This document shows, in pieces, positions 16,726 to 26,683 of a stretch of DNA of 64,000 bases. Position 1 is the first letter of the stretch. Each line of letters begins with the position of its first letter. Origin of the DNA: Saprospiraceae bacterium. Its GTDB lineage: Bacteria; Bacteroidota; Bacteroidia; Chitinophagales; Saprospiraceae. The stretch lies in the NCBI GenBank assembly GCA_041392805.1, contig JAWKLJ010000001.1, positions 1,054,001 through 1,118,000 on the forward strand, read 5' to 3'. Under the pieces are notes generated by a model. That model did not search any database, had not been told where the DNA came from, and worked only from the letters and a program-made list of their open reading frames with translations. Both the position numbers and the translations under genes were made by a program.

Positions 16726-17877
16726 ATGTTAGTCAAAAAAGAAACGTTTCGCAAACTTGCTGCGATCCGAACCAACCCCTGCGTCTCCATTTTTATTCCT
16801 ACTCATCGTGCCGGATTTAATAATAAGCAAATAGATTATTTACGACTTAAAAATGCCATTAGTGAAGCCAAGACTAAACTAGAAGCACAACAAGTAGCGC
16901 TAAATGATATTAAACATATATTGCAACCAGCGTATGATCGATTAGAAGATGATCATTTCTATCAACAATTATCAGATGGACTAGCCTTTTTCCTAAGCAA
17001 GGAAATGGCTTATCATTATGAATTGCCAATTGATTTCCATTCAAGGGTACACGTTGGCGGTTCCTTTTACCTCCGTCCACTCTTGCCGCTGTTTACAGGC
17101 GATGGTCGTTTTTTCATATTGGCGCTTAGCCAAAATGATGTCCGTTTTTTCGAGGCTACGCGCTATAGTATTACTACCGTTATTATTGAAGACCTCGTTC
17201 CTGCGAATATAGCGGAAACACAATTGGCAAATGAAGGGGAAGCATCTCTGCAATTCCATTCTGGAGCTTCTGGTGATCATGCGCCCCTTTATCATGGCCA
17301 AGGAGGAGGAAAAGACGATAGAAAAGAGGATTTAAAGCACTTTTTCAAGGAGATAGATGATGGCCTAATGAAAATGCTACACGATGAAAAAGCGCCTTTA
17401 TTGATCGCTGCGGTTGACTACCTGGTGCCATTATATAAAGAAACCAGCCGTTATCAACATATCGTTGCCCCTTTCCTCAAAGGTAACCCTGAGCACCTCT
17501 CAGCCTTTCAACTACACGAAAGGGCCTGGAAAATGATGGCTCCCTTTTTCAAGGAGCAGGAAAGTCTTGATTTTAATCAATTTAAAGATGACTTTTCGAA
17601 GCACAAAGCGAGTATATCTCCCTATGAGATTATCCCCGCTGCCGCCGAAGGTCGAATCAAATCGCTTTTCCTCAACAAAGCGGAAGCTTATCTGAAAGGC
17701 AAATACATCCCGGAAGAAAAAAAGGTACAAATCGATAAAAAGGAGCAAGAAGGCAACCATTGCTTACTTAATTATGCCGCCACTCAGACCTTCCTTCAAG
17801 GTGGGACGGTCTACCATGTCAGCGAAGACGAATTACCATTCCCGAGTGGCCTTATGAATGCCGTGTACCGCTATTAA
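16726..17877 (+). CDS. Bacterial archaeo-eukaryotic release factor-like protein (baeRF family)
   Basis: A 383-residue cytoplasmic protein that looks like the baeRF group (related to eRF1/Vms1 middle domains). The N-terminus CVSIFIPTHRAG is typical, as are the segments LSDGLAFFLSKEMAYHYELP, PLLPLFTGDGRFFILALSQN and the C-terminal NAVYRY end; the middle part has LLIAAVDYLVPLYKETSRY. Such proteins are thought to act on stalled ribosomes or peptidyl-tRNA under stress, although members lacking the catalytic GGQ motif are common. No clear GGQ is present here except the GQGGGKDD loop (about residue 190). A Dps-like gene follows 55 bases later, which suggests stress expression. Confidence 0.75.
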   Translation: MLVKKETFRKLAAIRTNPCVSIFIPTHRAGFNNKQIDYLRLKNAISEAKTKLEAQQVALNDIKHILQPAYDRLEDDHFYQQLSDGLAFFLSKEMAYHYELPIDFHSRVHVGGSFYLRPLLPLFTGDGRFFILALSQNDVRFFEATRYSITTVIIEDLVPANIAETQLANEGEASLQFHSGASGDHAPLYHGQGGGKDDRKEDLKHFFKEIDDGLMKMLHDEKAPLLIAAVDYLVPLYKETSRYQHIVAPFLKGNPEHLSAFQLHERAWKMMAPFFKEQESLDFNQFKDDFSKHKASISPYEIIPAAAEGRIKSLFLNKAEAYLKGKYIPEEKKVQIDKKEQEGNHCLLNYAATQTFLQGGTVYHVSEDELPFPSGLMNAVYRY

Positions 17878-17932
17878 AGCGGGCAAAGGCCAGTGAATAA
17901 ATGATACTGATTTTTAATAAAAAAAAAAATAC

Positions 17933-18439
17933 ATGACTTACCTACAATTAAAAACTGACAAATTGCCCACGCTCGTGGCAGCATTAAATAGTCTATTAGC
18001 CAATTACACCGTGTACCACCAAAAATTGCTGCGATTCCACTGGAATGTCAGAGGCGAAAACTTTTTTGAATTACACGAGGTATTTGAAAAATTATACCAA
18101 TCACCTGCCTTAAAAATTGATGCGATAGCCGAGCGTATCCAAACGCTCAAGTACCGTCCACTTTCCATGCTGCATCAATACCTTGAAAAGGCAACGATTA
18201 AAGAAAAAGATACCTTCCGCAACGATAGAGAAATGGTACAAGAGGTGTTAGAAGACCAAAGTATTTTGATAAAAAACCTCAAAGATGCCATTCAGGCCGC
18301 CAAAATGGCTGAAGATGACGCCACTATTTATTTATTGAGCTCCTTCTTACTCGAACTGGAAAAAAATAGCTGGATGTTATTCACCTGGTTGTCCAAACCG
18401 GTGTCTAGCAACTTAAATGAAGTGGTTGCCATGCAGTAA
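17933..18439 (+). CDS. dps: Dps family DNA-protecting ferritin-like protein
   Basis: A 168-residue ferritin-like protein that oxidises and stores iron and protects DNA in starvation or peroxide stress. The ferroxidase residues are all present with the spacing of E. coli Dps: H36 (FHWNVRG), H48 (LHEVFE), D63 and E67 (KIDAIAERI). The start at 17933 gives the usual length. It probably shares a transcript with the baeRF gene (55 bases upstream). A perfect 11-base hairpin follows at 18448-18500. Confidence 0.93.
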   Translation: MTYLQLKTDKLPTLVAALNSLLANYTVYHQKLLRFHWNVRGENFFELHEVFEKLYQSPALKIDAIAERIQTLKYRPLSMLHQYLEKATIKEKDTFRNDREMVQEVLEDQSILIKNLKDAIQAAKMAEDDATIYLLSSFLLELEKNSWMLFTWLSKPVSSNLNEVVAMQ

Positions 18440-18447
18440 ACTTTAGC

Positions 18448-18500
18448 TTAGACATCAGAAATTTACCCAGGAAGTACCTTGCAAAATTGCTGATGTCTAA
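18448..18500. terminator. Hairpin after dps
   Basis: TTAGACATCAG and CTGATGTCTAA form a perfect 11-base stem with a 31-base loop, 8 bases after the dps stop. There is no strong T run directly after it, so it may be a terminator or an RNA-stabilising hairpin. Confidence 0.5.
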
Positions 18501-18526
18501 ACGAAATTTTCCTTAATTTTCCGCTA

Positions 18527-18688
18527 TAGTAATGGTAAAACAATAACTTATTAATTTGATGCGGCCCTTTTTCCACCATACTGCGTTACTCGATCGGTCG
18601 CTTAGCTAGGCTAGGCTCCCTCTTCGTGCCTTGTCTGGTGAAAAAATGACTCCCCTGAAATTAACAACTTATTCTTTCACCATTACTA
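18527..18688. repeat. Long palindromic element, family A, copy 2
   Basis: A 162-base imperfect palindrome with ends TAGTAATGGT and ACCATTACTA. Its core (CCACCATACTGCGTTACTCG and CGTGCCTTGTCTGG) matches copy 1 at 10897-11061, while the outer arms differ. It lies between dps and the GNAT-like gene. Confidence 0.7.
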
Positions 18689-18715
18689 GTATTTTTTTTA
18701 GCATCGAAAGCTACT

Positions 18716-19879
18716 ATGGAGATTATTGAGGTAAAAAATAAGCGCGATTGGAGCCTATTCCACCAGGTGCTTAACACGGTCTACCAACAAGTTCCAAATT
18801 ATATTTATCCCTTACATAAACAGGTGGAGGAAACCTTTGATCCTGCTATCAATCAAGTGGCTGGAGAGGGAATTTCCAAGTGTTTTGTTTTGCTCGATGA
18901 ACAGCAACGCCCATCTGGTCGGATTGCCGCCTTTATTGATCCTGGCAAAAATACACAGCAAGACCGACCCAAGGTTGGAGGGATTGGTTTTTTCGAATGT
19001 ACCGATCATCCCGCAAATGCCCGTGCACTATTTGAACGGGCATTTGCCTATTTACAGCAGCACCAAATAGCTATAGTGGAAGGGCCAATTAATTTTGGAG
19101 AACGCGACCGTTATTGGGGTTTATTGGTGAAAGGGTTTGATCCCCCACTCTATCAGGAAAATTACCACCTGCCGTATTATCAACAGTTTTTCCTCGATGC
19201 TGGCTTTCAGCCTTTTGAACAAATCTTAACGTTTAAAGGACAATCAGCGGATATTCCCTTTGAACGTTTAAAAACCATTGCTGATCGCTTGAAATTGAGG
19301 TACCCGGTGGAAGTTAGGCCCTTAGACTTTAAAAAGACAGATGAGTTTGCAGCGGGTTTTGCTGCCGTATACAATGCTTCTTTCGAAAAGTTTGACCACT
19401 TCAAGCCTATTCAGCCGAATCAAATAAAAAAATTCATCGACCAGGCCAAAATAATTGTTGATCCCCAATTGGCTTGCATCGCTTATTATGACGGCGTTCC
19501 GGCCGGTTTCATTGCCCTTTATCCCGACATTAACCCTTTCTTAAAAAAGGCAAAAGGCAAATTAAGCTGGTTTCAGCTACCGCTCTTTTTATGGAGAAAT
19601 CGTTTTGCCAAACAAAAAAATGCCAAGGGAATGGGTTTTGGTATTCACCCTGCCTACCAATCCAAAGGTATCTTTGCGCTACTCGTCGACTACCTCTGTA
19701 CACCTCGGAATTTGCAGTTGTACCCCTGGATGTACCTGGCTCAAATCAGGACGCACAACCACGAGATCCGAAGCATATATGCCAAGCTGGGCGTACAGAT
19801 TGACCGGGTGCATGTCACCTACCGAAAACCGTTGGAGGAAGGAATACTTATTGAACCTTTTGAGTTTATCAAAGTATAG
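18716..19879 (+). CDS. GNAT-like acetyltransferase-fold protein
   Basis: A 387-residue protein. The C-terminal half (about residues 215-380) has GNAT features: GVPAGFIALYPDIN, and GMGFGIHPAYQSKGIFALLVDYL, which resembles the acetyl-CoA binding region. The N-terminal half contains GPINFGERDRYWGLLVKGF. Homologues are widespread in Bacteroidota and usually annotated as hypothetical or N-acetyltransferase (YghO-like). The substrate is unknown. It converges with metH, leaving only 4 bases between stop codons. Confidence 0.75.
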   Translation: MEIIEVKNKRDWSLFHQVLNTVYQQVPNYIYPLHKQVEETFDPAINQVAGEGISKCFVLLDEQQRPSGRIAAFIDPGKNTQQDRPKVGGIGFFECTDHPANARALFERAFAYLQQHQIAIVEGPINFGERDRYWGLLVKGFDPPLYQENYHLPYYQQFFLDAGFQPFEQILTFKGQSADIPFERLKTIADRLKLRYPVEVRPLDFKKTDEFAAGFAAVYNASFEKFDHFKPIQPNQIKKFIDQAKIIVDPQLACIAYYDGVPAGFIALYPDINPFLKKAKGKLSWFQLPLFLWRNRFAKQKNAKGMGFGIHPAYQSKGIFALLVDYLCTPRNLQLYPWMYLAQIRTHNHEIRSIYAKLGVQIDRVHVTYRKPLEEGILIEPFEFIKV

Positions 19880-19883
19880 TTTT

Positions 19884-22800
19884 TTAATCCAACATTACAG
19901 GTGACAGCCAGCGTTCGGCTTCCTCCTGGCTCATGCCTTTGCGTTTAGCATAATCCTCCACTTGTTCTGATGTTATTTGACCTAACCCAAAATATTTGGC
20001 CTCGGGGTGAGCAAAATACCAGCCACTAACCGAAGATGCCGGATACATGGCACAACTCTCGGTCAATTGCATGCCTATGTTTTTTTCTACCTCCAGCAGG
20101 GTCCACAGGGTGCGTTTTTCGGTGTGTTCAGGGCAGGCGGGGTAGCCCGGAGCCGGGCGGATGCCCTGGTATTTCTCGGAAATCAGGTCCTCATTGGTCA
20201 GGTTTTCGGCGGCGGCAAAGCCCCAGAGCTCCGTTCGCACCTTGTAGTGCATGTATTCGGCCGTCGCCTCAGCCAATCTATCGGCTAAAGACTTGAGCAT
20301 AATAGATTGATAATCATCATGTTCGGTTTCGAATTTTTCTATCCATTTTTCAATACCGATACCCGCCGTCACGGCAAAGGCGCCGAGGTAGTCTTCGACG
20401 CCCGAGGACTTTGGAGCGATATAGTCCGCCAGGCTATGGTTGGGGCGCCCAGGCGCCTTTTGCTGTTGCTGCCGCAAATGATGTAGGACCGCCCTCACTT
20501 CGGTCCGTTCCTCATCGGCGTATAATTCAAAATCGTCATCGGTGCTGGCGTTGGCGGGGAATATGCCTACAACGGCACGGGCTTCAAGCCATTTTTCGTC
20601 GATGATACGCCGAAGCATACTACGTGCATCATTGTATAGCTTTTGCGCTTCTGTGCCTACAATTTCATCTTGGAGGATGGCGGGAAATTTTCCTGCCAAC
20701 TGCCAACTCATGAAAAAGGGCGTCCAGTCGATGAAGTCCGTCAGGGTCTCCATTGGAATCGCCTCAAATACCCGAACCCCAATAAAAGAGGGTTTTGGAG
20801 GGGTATAGGTAGTCCAGTCCAGTTTTTGCTTATTGGCCCTAGCTTCGGACAGGCTCAGGTATTTCTTATGAGCGGTGCGCCCTGCCCGCTGATCCCGGAT
20901 CTCCTGATAAGAAGCTTTAACATCCAGGATATAGTCTGCGCTCACATTGGCATCTCCACTCAACAAATTCGAAACCACTGTCACTGCCCGGGAAGCATCC
21001 AGCACGTGAACGACGGCTCCCTTGTATCCCGGTTCTATCTTTACAGCCGTGTGTGTCTTGGAGGTCGTCGCGCCACCAATGAGCAATGGAAGGGTAAAAC
21101 CTTGCCTTTGCATTTCTTTGGCCACATACACCATCTCATCCAGAGAGGGCGTAATCAAACCACTTAGACCAATTATATCTACCTTCTCTTGTATCGCTAC
21201 TTCCAGGATTTTACTGGCTGGCACCATTACCCCAAGGTCGATGATATCATAGTTATTGCAACCCAAGACCACTCCGACGATGTTTTTCCCGATATCATGC
21301 ACATCTCCTTTAACTGTTGCCAGTAATATTTTACCTTTTGCCGTTTTTTCGCCAACTTTCTTTTCGGCTTCGATAAAGGGCGTCAAATAGGCAACCGATC
21401 TTTTCATCACCCTTGCACTCTTGACCACTTGCGGTAAAAACATTTTCCCACTACCAAATAGGTCTCCCACAATATTCATCCCATCCATCAGCGGTCCTTC
21501 AATGACTTCAATCGGGCGGGTATATTTTTGGCGTGCTTCTTCTGTGTCTTCCTCCACATAATCGGTGATGCCACGAACCAAGGCATGGGACAAGCGTTCC
21601 TCCACGGTCCCTTCTCGCCAGCCTAAATCCTTTTGGAGGGTTCGACCGCCCGTACCGATAAATCCTTCCGCAAAATCTGTCAGCCTTTCCGTGGCATCGC
21701 TTCTCCTGTTAAAAAGTACATCTTCTACCCGTTCCAATAATTCTTTTGGAATTTCCTCATACACTTCAATCATGCCTGCATTGACAATCCCCATATCCAT
21801 TCCCGCCTGGATGGCATGGTACAAAAAGGCAGCATGCATGGCTTCGCGTACCACATTATTGCCCCGAAAAGAGAAAGAAATATTACTCACCCCTCCGCTA
21901 ATCTTGACACCAGGGCATAGTTGTTTGATTTGACGGGTTGCTTCTATAAAATTAATGGCATACTCATTATGCTCTTCAATGCCCGTTGCTACGGCAAAAA
22001 TATTGGGATCAAAAATGATGTCCTGAGGAGGAAAACCGATTTGGGTGGTCAAAATATCGAAGGCTCTTTTACAGATGCTTACCTTTCGTTCGATGGTATC
22101 GGCCTGGCCTTTTTCATCAAAAGCCATCACCACTGCAGCGGCGCCATAACGCCGAACGAGCTTGGCTTGCCGGATAAACTCCGCTTCGCCTTCTTTGAGA
22201 GAAATCGAATTGACAATACATTTGCCCTGAACGCATTTCAGTCCCGTCTCGATGACATTCCATTTGGAGGAGTCAATCATGATGGGTAACTTGGCAATAT
22301 CTGGTTCGGCCATGACTAAGTGAAGAAAATGGGCCATGGCTTTTTCGGAGTCCAGCAACCCTTCATCCATGTTTACATCAATAATTTGGGCGCCACCCTC
22401 CACCTGGTGTTGGGCCACACTCAGTGCCTCATTCATTTTTCCTTCCTTGATCAAACGGGCAAATTGGCGAGAACCCGTGACATTTGTTCTTTCTCCAACG
22501 TTTACAAAATTGGTTTCCGGGCGTATGGTCAATGGCTCCAACCCACTCAATTGGGTGTATTGATGCCCCTTGGGGATTAACCTCGGTTTTAACCCTTCCA
22601 CTCCTTTCACCATGGCAGCAATATGCGCGGGAGTCGTTCCGCAGCAACCACCAATGATATTGACAAATCCGTTACTGGCAAAATCGCGGATATAATCACT
22701 CATTTCGCTGGCGCCTTGGTCATATTCACCAAATTCGTTGGGCAAGCCGGCATTGGGGTAGGCACTAACATAGCAGGTTGCCACTTTTGAAAGGGCTTCC

Positions 22801-23564
22801 AGGTGAGGGCGCATTTCCTTGGCCCCCAGGGCACAATTCAGTCCGACACTCAGCAAATCTATATGGCTGATGGACACCCAGAATGCTTCTACCGTTTGCC
22901 CGGAGAGGGTGCGGCCCGAAGCATCGGTAATGGTTCCAGAGACCATAATCGGAAGCTGAAGACCCCGCTCTTCCAGTAAAGTATCTATTGCAAATAAGGC
23001 TGCTTTGGCATTCAAGGTATCAAAAATAGTTTCTACCAGGAGGATATCTACGCCACCATCTACCAGGCCACGCGCCTGATCGTAATAAGCATCTTTCAGC
23101 TGGTCGAAGCTCACAGCGCGATAGCCGGGATCATTGACATCGGGTGACAAGGAGGCCGTCCGGTTGGTTGGCCCAAGTGCTCCAGCTACAAAACGCGGTT
23201 TTCCCGGGTGCTCCGCCATGTAATCCACCACCGCTTGCTTGGCAATTTGGGCGGAAGCAAAGTTTAACTCATAGGCCAATTCCTCCATCCCATAATCTGC
23301 TTGGGCAATACTGGTGGAACTAAAAGTATTGGTTTCAAGAATATCTGCACCGGCAGCTAAATACGCCTTGTGAATGGCTGAAATAATTTGCGGCTGAGTC
23401 AAAGAAAGCAAATCATTATTTCCCTTAACATCCCGATCATATTGGGCAAAACGTTCTCCTCGATAATCCGCTTCATCCAATTTATACGTTTGGATCATCG
23501 TTCCCATGGCACCATCAATGACAAGAATGCGCTCTTTGAGTAATTCGCGTAAGTTATTTTTCAT
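19884..23564 (-). CDS. metH: Cobalamin-dependent methionine synthase
   Basis: MetH transfers the methyl group of 5-methyltetrahydrofolate to homocysteine via methylcobalamin. The 1226-residue protein has all four modules in order: homocysteine-binding barrel with zinc Cys residues (GLNCALG and GGCCGTTP), pterin-binding barrel (NFVNVGERTNVTGSRQFARL region), cobalamin-binding domain with GDVHDIGKNIVGVVLG (DxHxxG lower ligand) and the AdoMet reactivation domain (RPAPGYPACPEH). The ATG at 23564 starts KNNLRELLKERILVIDGAMG; the frame is open 19 codons further but that part does not match the family. Confidence 0.97.
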   Translation of the reverse strand: MKNNLRELLKERILVIDGAMGTMIQTYKLDEADYRGERFAQYDRDVKGNNDLLSLTQPQIISAIHKAYLAAGADILETNTFSSTSIAQADYGMEELAYELNFASAQIAKQAVVDYMAEHPGKPRFVAGALGPTNRTASLSPDVNDPGYRAVSFDQLKDAYYDQARGLVDGGVDILLVETIFDTLNAKAALFAIDTLLEERGLQLPIMVSGTITDASGRTLSGQTVEAFWVSISHIDLLSVGLNCALGAKEMRPHLEALSKVATCYVSAYPNAGLPNEFGEYDQGASEMSDYIRDFASNGFVNIIGGCCGTTPAHIAAMVKGVEGLKPRLIPKGHQYTQLSGLEPLTIRPETNFVNVGERTNVTGSRQFARLIKEGKMNEALSVAQHQVEGGAQIIDVNMDEGLLDSEKAMAHFLHLVMAEPDIAKLPIMIDSSKWNVIETGLKCVQGKCIVNSISLKEGEAEFIRQAKLVRRYGAAAVVMAFDEKGQADTIERKVSICKRAFDILTTQIGFPPQDIIFDPNIFAVATGIEEHNEYAINFIEATRQIKQLCPGVKISGGVSNISFSFRGNNVVREAMHAAFLYHAIQAGMDMGIVNAGMIEVYEEIPKELLERVEDVLFNRRSDATERLTDFAEGFIGTGGRTLQKDLGWREGTVEERLSHALVRGITDYVEEDTEEARQKYTRPIEVIEGPLMDGMNIVGDLFGSGKMFLPQVVKSARVMKRSVAYLTPFIEAEKKVGEKTAKGKILLATVKGDVHDIGKNIVGVVLGCNNYDIIDLGVMVPASKILEVAIQEKVDIIGLSGLITPSLDEMVYVAKEMQRQGFTLPLLIGGATTSKTHTAVKIEPGYKGAVVHVLDASRAVTVVSNLLSGDANVSADYILDVKASYQEIRDQRAGRTAHKKYLSLSEARANKQKLDWTTYTPPKPSFIGVRVFEAIPMETLTDFIDWTPFFMSWQLAGKFPAILQDEIVGTEAQKLYNDARSMLRRIIDEKWLEARAVVGIFPANASTDDDFELYADEERTEVRAVLHHLRQQQQKAPGRPNHSLADYIAPKSSGVEDYLGAFAVTAGIGIEKWIEKFETEHDDYQSIMLKSLADRLAEATAEYMHYKVRTELWGFAAAENLTNEDLISEKYQGIRPAPGYPACPEHTEKRTLWTLLEVEKNIGMQLTESCAMYPASSVSGWYFAHPEAKYFGLGQITSEQVEDYAKRKGMSQEEAERWLSPVMLD

Positions 23565-23734
23565 ATGCTGAACACATTTTAAGTTCCCTAACAATTTGGT
23601 AGCCAGGGAAGGAATTGACAACTGTTTCAGAGGCTATAGACATATTAATGGTTGGTTGTGAAAGATGATATGTTGTCTTTGGAAATGTTGAATAAAAGGC
23701 TTTTTTAAGTCATCCTAACTTCAGATAAGCAGGA

Positions 23735-23742
23735 CAAAATTA
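23735..23742 (-). promoter_or_regulatory. -7 box for metH
   Basis: TAATTTTG on the minus strand matches TAnnTTTG and lies about 170 bases before the metH start. A TTG about 14 bases upstream of it is closer than the usual -33 distance, so the -33 part is uncertain. Confidence 0.35.
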
Positions 23743-23835
23743 TAGAATTCCCTTATCAATAGCTAGCATAGCTTAGACATTTTATTGCCTTTCCATACTA
23801 AAAACATTAATTTCGCCTCTTGGAAAAAACTATTG

Positions 23836-23978
23836 GACTTTTGACGCTTTGGAAAATCCTCCGTTTCCAGGCTAGAAGTGGGAAGTGGGAAGTCGGAAAT
23901 CGGAAAAGTGGGAAAATTGCGCCCCTGAGTCTTTCCGATTTCCGCCTTCCCGCTTCAAAATAGCGAATGTCAAAAGTC
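23836..23978. repeat. Palindromic element with GGAAGTCGG/CCGACTTCC-type arms, stand-alone form
   Basis: A 143-base element with perfect 10-base inverted ends (GACTTTTGAC, 23836-23845, and GTCAAAAGTC, 23969-23978). The inner arms are purine-rich on the left (from about 23878) and pyrimidine-rich on the right (to about 23953). The same arm sequences flank the four-helix-bundle gene at 38.7-39.2 kb. This copy carries no gene between the arms. Confidence 0.65.
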
Positions 23979-23992
23979 TAGAAAAAATAATT

Positions 23993-26125
23993 ATGCTAAA
24001 AAAAATCATCCTATCTTTTACTTTCACGCTTATCATTATATTCCATCTTACTGCACAAGATCAAACCCATAATTTTTTTGAAGAAATCATCCTATCCATT
24101 GATACCAGTCGATTCAAATGGTCGAAAGATAAGATCAATTGGCAGGGTGATCCACACTTATTATTTGAATACACTTCAGATCGGTCGGTGGTTGAGTTGC
24201 GTTTGTACCCATCTGGTATTTTTCCTATAGATTCAATTTTTTTATTGCCTTCCAATGATTTTCAGGTGATAGACTCCATTCGATGGGTAAGTCAATCCAA
24301 TTTTCGCCTAAAAGTAGCATTCCTTTCCTTGAGTACGACCAATTTCCTTTCGCTCAATTTTGAAATACACAGCCGATACTTGCCCTCACCAACAGTCTAC
24401 GAACTTTTGCTGTTTCCTACCACCCAAACTATATTGCAGTTCAGACAACCCCCAGGCGAACTTTTTGTCGGGGAGGAACAAAACATCGAACTAGAAACCA
24501 ATCATATAGACAACCTCATTTTACCCAAAAACTGGACGAAGGACCGAGAAGTGAATTACCGTTTAGACCGTACAAATAACAGGCTTTTCGCTAGGGTCCA
24601 AGCCAATCGAATTGGACTACAAACCCTTGATATTCAGATAAATGCAAAACATCCACATCGGCTTTCGGATGGTACCATCAGTTATCAATTGCCTCCCTTG
24701 CAGTACGATTTTTTGGTCAAGCCTGCCAAACTTAAATTCTTGCGCTCTAATCAAAGGGAGGTCACCTTCAATGAACAAGCCAAGCGGGAGGGAATTGAAA
24801 TAGAATTAGACTATGTGGAAGAGTTGCTATTAGAAAAGACTTACCGCGTAGAGTCACAGGAAGCGCCGGGGGGCTATTTAATTGCTGAAATTTTCACACG
24901 CAGTATCCTCGCCAATGGCAAAATACTTTGTTGGCTTCGCCTTTTCGATTACCATCGGCAAAATGAAGGTTATTTGTACATCAAAGATGGTGACCAGGCC
25001 CAGTTTATTACCAACCTAGACATCACACCCAGCACTAAAATCGAGAAAATCAGTTTGTTAAGAGATGGCCAGGATTGGAAAGAAGGGCGGGATATTTACC
25101 CCGGTGAAAAGCTATCGGTCCGCATCGAGGGGACGGCCTTACACAAGGGCATTTTTCAATTTGAGGGCCTCAGCCAGGTTCAGCTTGATTCCAGCCTCAA
25201 TAGGGAAACGGTCAAAGAATTTGAACTAGCCATTCCGCTCGATTTTAAAAATAGGCAAATCGATATTTTGAACAATGGACTACCCACAGGTCAACGCCTG
25301 AGGATCAGGGAATACAAACGGCCCCGCCCTTTTGATTTTATCCATTTGCACTATGGCGATGAGACTTACGAAGTAGAACGTATCGATAAACTTATTTTTG
25401 CTTCTACCTCTCTCGATGATATCATCGTTAGTTTTGATTATGACAAGTTGGACGAAGGTCAGTTTCATGGGCCGCAGCAGCTGGAAATAGTGGTTGAAAT
25501 CAGGGACCAACGCAATCAATTGGTGGAACAAAAATCCATACCGCGTATCACTGCTTGCCCCTCTGATGTTTCTCCACGCCATGCTTTTTATCCACTCCAA
25601 AATTGTTACAATGGCCGCTTGAGCCTCAATCGCTATTTGCGCAAAAAGGTCTATGAGCTCGATCCGTGGTCAACCATTCGGGTTACTTTCAAACACGATG
25701 AACAATTTTTCGGACAAGCAGGATTGACCCGAAATGTGGAATTTGTCTTGTTCCGAAGCATGACCTTCGATATTGACGTTTCCTTCCCTGCCGGACTCAT
25801 TACCAAAACCATAGGAGAGGAAGGATTTGGGAGTTTGGGTGGGATCAGTATGGCCATGATTGCCCAATTTAGCTTTTATCATGACAATAAAATAGCCAAA
25901 GCCAAGCCTTATAAATTTGGTGCGGGCTTTCTCGCCTTTAACGCTTTTAACTTTAGTGATAACAGTAGCAGGGATGTGGGTTTGGTCGGTTTAGCAAGCC
26001 TTTATCCTATTCATACCAAATACTCTAGTCGTTTATCTTTTCCACTGTATATGGGTGGGGGGTATTTTTTATCCGAAAAAAAATGGTTTGTGTTGCTAGG
26101 GCCGGGGATTAGAGTCAGGTTATAA
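23993..26125 (+). CDS. Exported protein of unknown function
   Basis: A protein of about 710 residues with a clear signal peptide (KKIILSFTFTLIIIFHLTAQ, cleavage after Ala-Gln expected). The first 550 residues are beta-rich with repeated Ig-like blocks (for example LFVGEEQNIELETNHIDNL and IYPGEKLSVRIEG). The last 150 residues have alternating hydrophobic strands and end in GPGIRVRL, which looks like a short outer-membrane beta-barrel or anchor. I do not recognise the family. ATG 23993 is chosen because it begins the signal; the 36 codons upstream lie within the palindromic repeat. Confidence 0.7.
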   Translation: MLKKIILSFTFTLIIIFHLTAQDQTHNFFEEIILSIDTSRFKWSKDKINWQGDPHLLFEYTSDRSVVELRLYPSGIFPIDSIFLLPSNDFQVIDSIRWVSQSNFRLKVAFLSLSTTNFLSLNFEIHSRYLPSPTVYELLLFPTTQTILQFRQPPGELFVGEEQNIELETNHIDNLILPKNWTKDREVNYRLDRTNNRLFARVQANRIGLQTLDIQINAKHPHRLSDGTISYQLPPLQYDFLVKPAKLKFLRSNQREVTFNEQAKREGIEIELDYVEELLLEKTYRVESQEAPGGYLIAEIFTRSILANGKILCWLRLFDYHRQNEGYLYIKDGDQAQFITNLDITPSTKIEKISLLRDGQDWKEGRDIYPGEKLSVRIEGTALHKGIFQFEGLSQVQLDSSLNRETVKEFELAIPLDFKNRQIDILNNGLPTGQRLRIREYKRPRPFDFIHLHYGDETYEVERIDKLIFASTSLDDIIVSFDYDKLDEGQFHGPQQLEIVVEIRDQRNQLVEQKSIPRITACPSDVSPRHAFYPLQNCYNGRLSLNRYLRKKVYELDPWSTIRVTFKHDEQFFGQAGLTRNVEFVLFRSMTFDIDVSFPAGLITKTIGEEGFGSLGGISMAMIAQFSFYHDNKIAKAKPYKFGAGFLAFNAFNFSDNSSRDVGLVGLASLYPIHTKYSSRLSFPLYMGGGYFLSEKKWFVLLGPGIRVRL

Positions 26126-26683
26126 ATAACTGAATTTATCTTTTTAAAAATATATAAGCCTACAACCTTCAGATTTTTAACAAAAAACATTATTTTAGCA
26201 GCGGACAAAAAGAGGGCTGATTCTCCAAAAAATATTTTCCTACGACTGCAACCTTAGCGCCTCTTTTGAGTACAATTTAGTGTATGGTTGCTAGATGAAA
26301 TCTTTGTAGCAGCTATACCAGGCAATTACACCAAAAAGTAATACTCAGCTCGAAACAATTTTACGTCTTATTTCCAGGTAGCTTAGGTGTTACCAATGAT
26401 AAAACCAAAGACATAAATTATCAATGGTTAACAATTCTCTTTTCTACTGGAAATACTTTGAGAGCATTTTTTCACACATACCTTTTCCCATACCGATTCT
26501 ATAACTGCGTATTTGGACGAGTGTCCAATGCAAAGTCAGAGATTTGAAGCACTTTAGCGGTGTCAGAATATTGAAAACCTGCCTGAATCTCCTTCAACTT
26601 TCTGCTTAAATAGTGCAAGAAATATTATATATATTCATTTAAAATACGAAATTATTGAACATTTTTTACAAGACAGCTACATT
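26126..26683. other. Intergenic region, no gene seen
   Basis: This 558-base AT-rich gap precedes the peroxidase gene. I see no open frame with a plausible product and no long repeat; only a tiny hairpin (GGACGAGTGTCC, near 26517). The promoter of the peroxidase gene should lie in its 3' part. Confidence 0.35.

Larger units (their letters stand above)
23565..23992. other. Leader of metH and palindromic element of the GGAAGTCGG family
   Basis: The metH leader (minus strand) contains a hairpin, TTCCCT/AGGGAA at 23584-23610, and a TAATTTTG -7 box at 23742-23735. I looked for a cobalamin riboswitch and saw no B12 box. The other half holds an element at 23836-23978 with perfect 10-base ends GACTTTTGAC and GTCAAAAGTC, which enclose a purine-rich arm (GGGAAGTCGGAAATCGG) and its pyrimidine-rich partner (CCGATTTCCGCCTTCCC). 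Confidence 0.6.

Noticed and set aside
23565..23780. Cobalamin or SAM riboswitch before metH
   Set aside because: A small hairpin is present, but no B12 box or other recognisable conserved core was found.
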